Of a stretch of DNA of 64,000 bases, positions 59,742 through 64,000 are shown piece after piece. Origin of the DNA: Gyromitra esculenta. Taxonomy: Eukaryota > Ascomycota > Pezizomycetes > Pezizales > Discinaceae. How positions within the stretch are numbered: position 1 is the first letter of the stretch; the number at the start of each line of letters is the position of its first letter. A program made the translations under genes and the position numbers. The notes under the pieces are model-generated. The model did not search any database. It was not told where the DNA came from and saw only the letters and a list, made by a program, of their open reading frames with translations. Location: NCBI GenBank assembly GCA_038503075.1, contig JBCAML010000019.1, forward strand, positions 1,240,001-1,304,000, given 5' to 3'.

Positions 59742-60290
59742 TTATTGTATTCCAGGCAAACAAATAGTATCCAGAATCCCCAAAGACCCCGCCGAGTCCG
59801 CAAGTACGTAGCTCACCCCCCCCATTACCAGAGCTACCGGTTTCCAAACTTCAACCCAACACTCCCCTGGACCAACAATATCAGAGGGAGCTATTAACGG
59901 GGTAACCGTAACTGCAACTCCACGTTTTTTCAAACTACGATTACTAGACGAATTTGGGGGGGAGGGGGAGACCCGAGGACTAACAGTTCTAGACGTTGGC
60001 GATGGTGATAGTACAAATGTCGGCTTTGGTGGATGTTGCTGTTGCGGACTATAATAGCGTGCCGCTGGACTGTGTAGTTTTGTGGGTATCAGAGTTCTGG
60101 GTTATGAATGGTTATATCGTGTTATCGGCGCATCCGATGGGTTTAAGCAACGTGATGGCCGTTCGTCGTATCCAGCGTATACTGTGGAGGTTGGTCGAGA
60201 TGGGGGCGAGGATGAAGGGTTTTCTGTTTAGTCTTATAAGGGGTTTGGGTGCAGACGAAGTGGGCGTAGGTTCTAAGTATCACTCGCTTG
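59742..60290 (-). other. Possible unassigned coding exons
   Basis: On the minus strand a stop-poor frame reads a Ser/Pro-rich stretch (TVSPRVSPSPPNSSSNRS), then KKRGVAVTVTPLIAP and GPGECWVEVWKP, which looks protein-like. A stop near 60098 in that frame can be avoided with an 86-nt GTATAC...CCAG intron that joins an upstream frame, but no start, family or end is clear. It may be an unrecognised gene or a decayed one. Confidence 0.3.
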
Positions 60291-60970
60291 AATAAGGCTT
60301 CTAGGATTGCATATGGTTAGCGGTGTGGTCGAGGTTTCTGTGCTGTATTGGTTTTATATGGCGTGGAGATAGGGCGCCAGAGTCCAAGTAGGGCTCAAAG
60401 AACATGTAAGTACCTTGCCAAAGCGAGAGTAGGATCCCCAATACAGGACTCACGATTCTTCAGAGCACATTGCGCACAGCAAGGGAAAATAGTGTGTTGA
60501 CTAGTCTAGGGGGCATCAGAGTGATAAGACGTGATCTTACACAATTCACAAATCACAGAAAATCACCATCTGCATCTTGATTCTTCTACCCTCCGCTCGA
60601 AGGGGAAAAAAAAGAAAACATAAAAAGAAAGGAGTTCTATTTACAACATACAAACACAGAAAAGTAGAAACACGACTTCTCCTACCCGGCGCCCTCCCAC
60701 GCTTCCCCCCACCATCCCGTGTTCAATCAGCTTCTCCCAGTGTAATGAGTTGCGATTATATTCTTTTTTTTTTTTACCAAAAAAACAAATGAAAGAGAAG
60801 GATTTCCGCAGATTGATTTTGGTTGGGAAGTTTGTAGTCAACAGTCTCGGTGTGAAAAATACAAGTAGGTAGGTTTACAGGTTCGTGGTGGTGTTTGGCC
60901 AAGTAAGCTCGTTCTGGTTTTCTTTTATTTATTTTATTCCGGAGGGATTCGGGGAGGGGATGGGGGGGAT
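60291..60970. other. Intergenic, 3' of TOM20
   Basis: AT-rich with homopolymer runs; nothing else seen. Confidence 0.5.
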
Positions 60971-61898
60971 TTATTCGACCCCAGCACTATGCTCGGCTCC
61001 AGAACCCACAGAGGATCCGCCAAACGCAATCGAGCCATCGAGGGCAATCATTTCTGCAAGGATGTCCAAGACGTGCTATAGGTATGTCGATTAGTATTAT
61101 TGCTACTTTTGTAAGGCTGTTTAAGATTCTTTGTACCTTGGGTACTGTCTTGTCGTAAATGCTGATCAGATCTTTAGGCTGCGGGTAAACCTTCAGTGCC
61201 TTGTAAAAGCACAATGCAGCATCAAGGGCTTTCTCGGGTCCTGTTATCCCACCGGAAGTATCAATATCCATCCATCCAACGTTTCCCCTCTTCCAAATAT
61301 TCTCTTCTACCCTTGACTCCCTCCTTCATCTTTCCCCTATAACACACCATAACCCCCCCAAAAAAACAAATTCATATAGGAGCGAACCTTCTTGGCACAA
61401 TCCCTCTCCTTGAGCAACCTCGTTCATAAAATACGCCTCCTTCTCCTCCACATCCGTTGGGAACCCCTCTAGCTGTGCGTCCCGTACGGCCGCAACAAGC
61501 AACCGTCGCTGCTCCGCGTGCGCAGCTTCAGCCTGTGCCTTCTGGCTACGGGCATGGCGTTTCTTGTCGCGTTTCAAAGCTTTGCGGAATTCGGGATCAT
61601 TACGGCGCTTGTAGTCGAAATAAAATGCATCTGTTCCGGGTTAGTTACCCTGTTCGAGGCGCAAAAAATGAAAAAAACGAGAGAGCCTGGCGTTTTCATC
61701 GAAGGGAAAACCTACAGGCTGTGATTGACCAAAAATTCGAATTATATATTAGCATACAGCGAGCTTAGAAGTATAAAAAAGACAAAAATAAAAACAAGGC
61801 AAGAATGGGCGTTTCGGTAACCACAGAATGGTGAACTCACCACCTCCGACCGCAACCAGCGTCGCCACACCCGTCACTACCAGCGTCGATGTCTGCAT
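60971..61898 (-). CDS. TOM20: TOM20, mitochondrial import receptor subunit
   Basis: Four exons (61898-61841, 61630-61388, 61240-61137, 61075-60971) give 169 residues. Tom20 is anchored in the outer mitochondrial membrane by its N-terminus and binds presequences of imported proteins. The N-terminal anchor is [19 protein letters not shown], followed by the conserved [19 protein letters not shown], a Glu/Ala-rich helix ([13 protein letters not shown]) and the presequence-binding TPR-like core [20 protein letters not shown] and [19 protein letters not shown]. The tail is Gly/Ser-rich. Introns are long for this window (210 and 147 nt), and the one at 61241-61387 starts with the unusual donor GTTCGC. 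Confidence 0.93.
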
Positions 61899-62518
61899 CT
61901 TTTCCTTATATAGCTCGACTTGTATGCCCCGTCGTTGGGTAGATGGCGATAGTAGGTGGTGGGATGGTGGGGCCGGTGATGGAGGGGGTTGAGCGGTGTG
62001 GTCGGTGTTGTAAGGTGCGTCACCATAATCAAGAATTCATGCACAGAAAAAAAAAGTCGGGGCAGCTCGGTTTCGGGGCTTATGTCAGCATGCGGTCCAA
62101 TCATGTGATGTCCGACGACTCTATTGTCTTTCGTGGGCTTGTTGGATAGCCATTTGGCCTGTAGGCGGATCTAGAGAACTAACGTACTCAAGGAATCTAC
62201 TACAGGTCGTTTTGTGGGCCCCTTCGAAATCTATGGACAAGAAAACAATATCGTCAGTGCGAGAGTGATAGCTCATGATTGATTCCAGTTCGCAGCTTAG
62301 TGAAAGATCGCAATCTCTGGCTATATTTAGCAAGAGATATGGCATAAACAGAGAGACCTTCTATATAAATACATGCAGTCACAGATAGCCCTAATTTTTG
62401 GTAGATGCAGAAAGAACTCTCAATCTCGTCATATTACCCCTTTCTCATCGCAAACTGTCTTGAAAGCAGGGAGGAAAGCCAGCCATAAAGAACTTTCACT
62501 TAGAAATCTGCATAGACA
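61899..62518. other. Intergenic between TOM20 and the pseudokinase gene
   Basis: No gene seen; probably TOM20 promoter and the 3' flank of the next gene. Confidence 0.5.
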
Positions 62519-64000
62519 TCAAAGAATCTGTTTCCCTGCCTTGCAAACATCAACCACCTTCTCGTTGAAAGCAGCCATGAGCTTCGACTCCTGCGCATCG
62601 TCATTTTGTATTACTGGTGGTTCTAAACAAAACAACACCGCATCTCGATACTTCTCACCCATAAAATGACCTAATCTTTCCCGCGGGTTTTTAGCTAGTG
62701 TATTTTTAATAGCATATCCTGATTTAACTTTCTCTGTAAAAAACTCACGAGCAACCATCCATGTCCCGATCTCAAGAAGCATGACACCGAAGGCATAAAC
62801 GTCGTGCTCCTTTTGAAAACGTTTAGTTGGAAGACCATGGCGATGCGGGTGACGGTAGATATCAGTGTCAAAGTCGAGGTTTACGTGATAATGGCCCCCC
62901 CCGATTGAGGGGTTTGCGATTGGTCTGGAGTACTCAAATCCGCAGAGATACGGCGAAGAGAAATCCCAGCCTTGCTCGCTCACCCCCTCCCTATTCGCTT
63001 TCTGGAGGAAGAAGACCTTTTGACTGCTGATGCTTTTGTGCACCCAGTCTACCAGGAACCACTCCATGAGAGCATACCCCATCGCGTACGCTATGCCGAA
63101 CCGTTGGCCAAGAGTTGGTCGGGTGTCTTTCGTGAGAGTGGAAATGGCGAGGTATAAGGAAAATGGCGGTGTAGCAGTGTCGTAGTCTTGAGGGATATTA
63201 AAGACCAAACCGAAGAGGGCCTCTGTTTGGAAATATCCGAGGCAGTGAGGGGTGTAGCAAGTATGGTCGTTATCTTCTTCTACACCCAAGAGTCTTGCAA
63301 GGAGTCGGATTTCCTGGAACGCCCACGCGTAGTCGCTTTCTGTTTTGTATGTCTTGAACCCAACCAAGACTACTGAGCCGTTTAAATTTGCACTGTGAAA
63401 CTGTCGAATGGCTTGTTTATCGTACCAGTCGGGTATAGTAAGCTCGGAAATGCTTTCGGCATTAATCTCTGTAGGTTGATTTCCCTGAGTAGGATCCAAG
63501 ATGAGTAGTCGTGTATTGGTAAGTTTCGAGAAACCCAGCGTTTTGGCGTCTTTGCAGAGATCCTGGAGTTGAGAAACGCTATCTGAGAAGCGAGGAAGTG
63601 GTAGAAGAGTCAATTTCATAACTTCGACGAGTTTTGTCGTCCACTTCTGATCTTTCACCACCTCTTCTAGTTTTTTGCGATCAAAGAGAGCCCATTCTAG
63701 TTTTGTGAACTTCCGTGAGATTCGATCGCGGAGCCCCAAGGGAGGTTTTGTCGGTTTTGGCGATTTAGGGATATCGATAGCCCCCAGAAGCAAGTTCCTC
63801 CGATCCACGTTCCCCCCAAGCTGCTGCCCACTAGCACCCACTTTCCACCATTCTTCCAAATTTTCCATCATCGTTCTGTAGCTTTCCTCGTATTTTGCAG
63901 CCAACCGGGCATATTCCCCTACCGCTTTCCTTAGCTCTTCCAGGATTCGCTTGATCTGGGCTACCCAGCATGTCTCGAGACTGTAGATGAGCTTGCTCTC
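62519..64000 (-). CDS. HeLo-like domain/pseudokinase protein, N-terminus beyond window
   Basis: Continuous frame of 493 codons plus stop, entering from the right edge; no ATG within it is a convincing start. The N-terminal part (LETCWVAQIKRILEELRK, LAAKYEESYRTMMENLEEWW, DRISRKFTKLEWALFDRKKL, VSQLQDLCKDAKTLGFSKL) matches the helical HeLo/prion-inhibition-and-propagation domain used in fungal incompatibility and cell-death proteins. The C-terminal 300 residues have a kinase-like fold (VVLVGFKTY as the VAIK position, HDVYAFGVMLLEIGTW as the alpha-F region). The catalytic HRD position reads WVHKSISS and the DFG position reads LCGFEYS, so the metal and base aspartates are missing. I infer a pseudokinase that signals through binding. 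The domain naming is by resemblance. Confidence 0.82.
   Translation of the reverse strand, partial: ESKLIYSLETCWVAQIKRILEELRKAVGEYARLAAKYEESYRTMMENLEEWWKVGASGQQLGGNVDRRNLLLGAIDIPKSPKPTKPPLGLRDRISRKFTKLEWALFDRKKLEEVVKDQKWTTKLVEVMKLTLLPLPRFSDSVSQLQDLCKDAKTLGFSKLTNTRLLILDPTQGNQPTEINAESISELTIPDWYDKQAIRQFHSANLNGSVVLVGFKTYKTESDYAWAFQEIRLLARLLGVEEDNDHTCYTPHCLGYFQTEALFGLVFNIPQDYDTATPPFSLYLAISTLTKDTRPTLGQRFGIAYAMGYALMEWFLVDWVHKSISSQKVFFLQKANREGVSEQGWDFSSPYLCGFEYSRPIANPSIGGGHYHVNLDFDTDIYRHPHRHGLPTKRFQKEHDVYAFGVMLLEIGTWMVAREFFTEKVKSGYAIKNTLAKNPRERLGHFMGEKYRDAVLFCLEPPVIQNDDAQESKLMAAFNEKVVDVCKAGKQIL

Noticed and set aside
1..64000. CRISPR arrays, operons, bacterial-type ribosome sites
   Set aside because: The sequence is eukaryotic; no direct-repeat/spacer array was seen.

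Overview
The window is nuclear DNA of a filamentous ascomycete (Pezizomycotina, possibly a Pezizomycete). The evidence is many short spliceosomal introns of about 41-70 nt with GT-AG ends and CTNAC-like branch sites, fungal-type proteins (PAC1/LIS1, MET6, BUB3, TOM20, LEU5-type carrier, xylulokinase), a NACHT-ankyrin (NLR-type) remnant and a HeLo-like pseudokinase, both typical of filamentous fungi, and long gene-poor intergenic stretches. Exon-intron models were built by hand by joining reading frames at GT/AG sites; every complete model closes in frame and ends at a stop.

Layout. 1-2 kb: a broken NACHT-ankyrin gene running in from the left edge. 4.3-6.7 kb: a cytochrome b561-domain membrane protein. 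8.8-10.6 kb: an APH-fold phosphotransferase (+) and a small fungal-family protein (-). 12.1-18.2 kb: xylulokinase (-) divergent from VPS18 (+). 18.9-21.7 kb: MET6 methionine synthase. 23.5-26.0 kb: an eight-exon gene of unknown function with a possible PD-(D/E)XK-like C-terminal domain and a minisatellite inside its first intron. 28.3-31.4 kb: SEC13 (-) divergent from PRPP synthetase (+). 35.6-38.9 kb: two paralogous F-box-like/ankyrin genes (-). 40.0-41.5 kb: a complete eight-exon class I terpene synthase (-). 41.5-51.7 kb: a gene-poor 10 kb holding one tRNA. 51.7-52.9 kb: LEU5-type mitochondrial carrier (-). 55.1-59.0 kb: PAC1/LIS1 (-) divergent from BUB3 (+). 61-61.9 kb: TOM20 (-). 62.5-64 kb: a HeLo-like/pseudokinase gene (-) running off the right edge.

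Five copies of one intron-containing tRNA-Ala(AGC) are scattered through the window (one degenerate); two of them form a near-perfect inverted pair around a small inverted-repeat transposon. At least three MITE-like elements are present. The housekeeping genes (VPS18, MET6, SEC13, PRPP synthetase, PAC1, BUB3, TOM20) are ordinary. The accessory material (NLR remnant, F-box/ankyrin pair, terpene synthase, nuclease-like gene, HeLo pseudokinase) is where the unusual biology lies. I see no clustered biosynthetic pathway around the terpene synthase.
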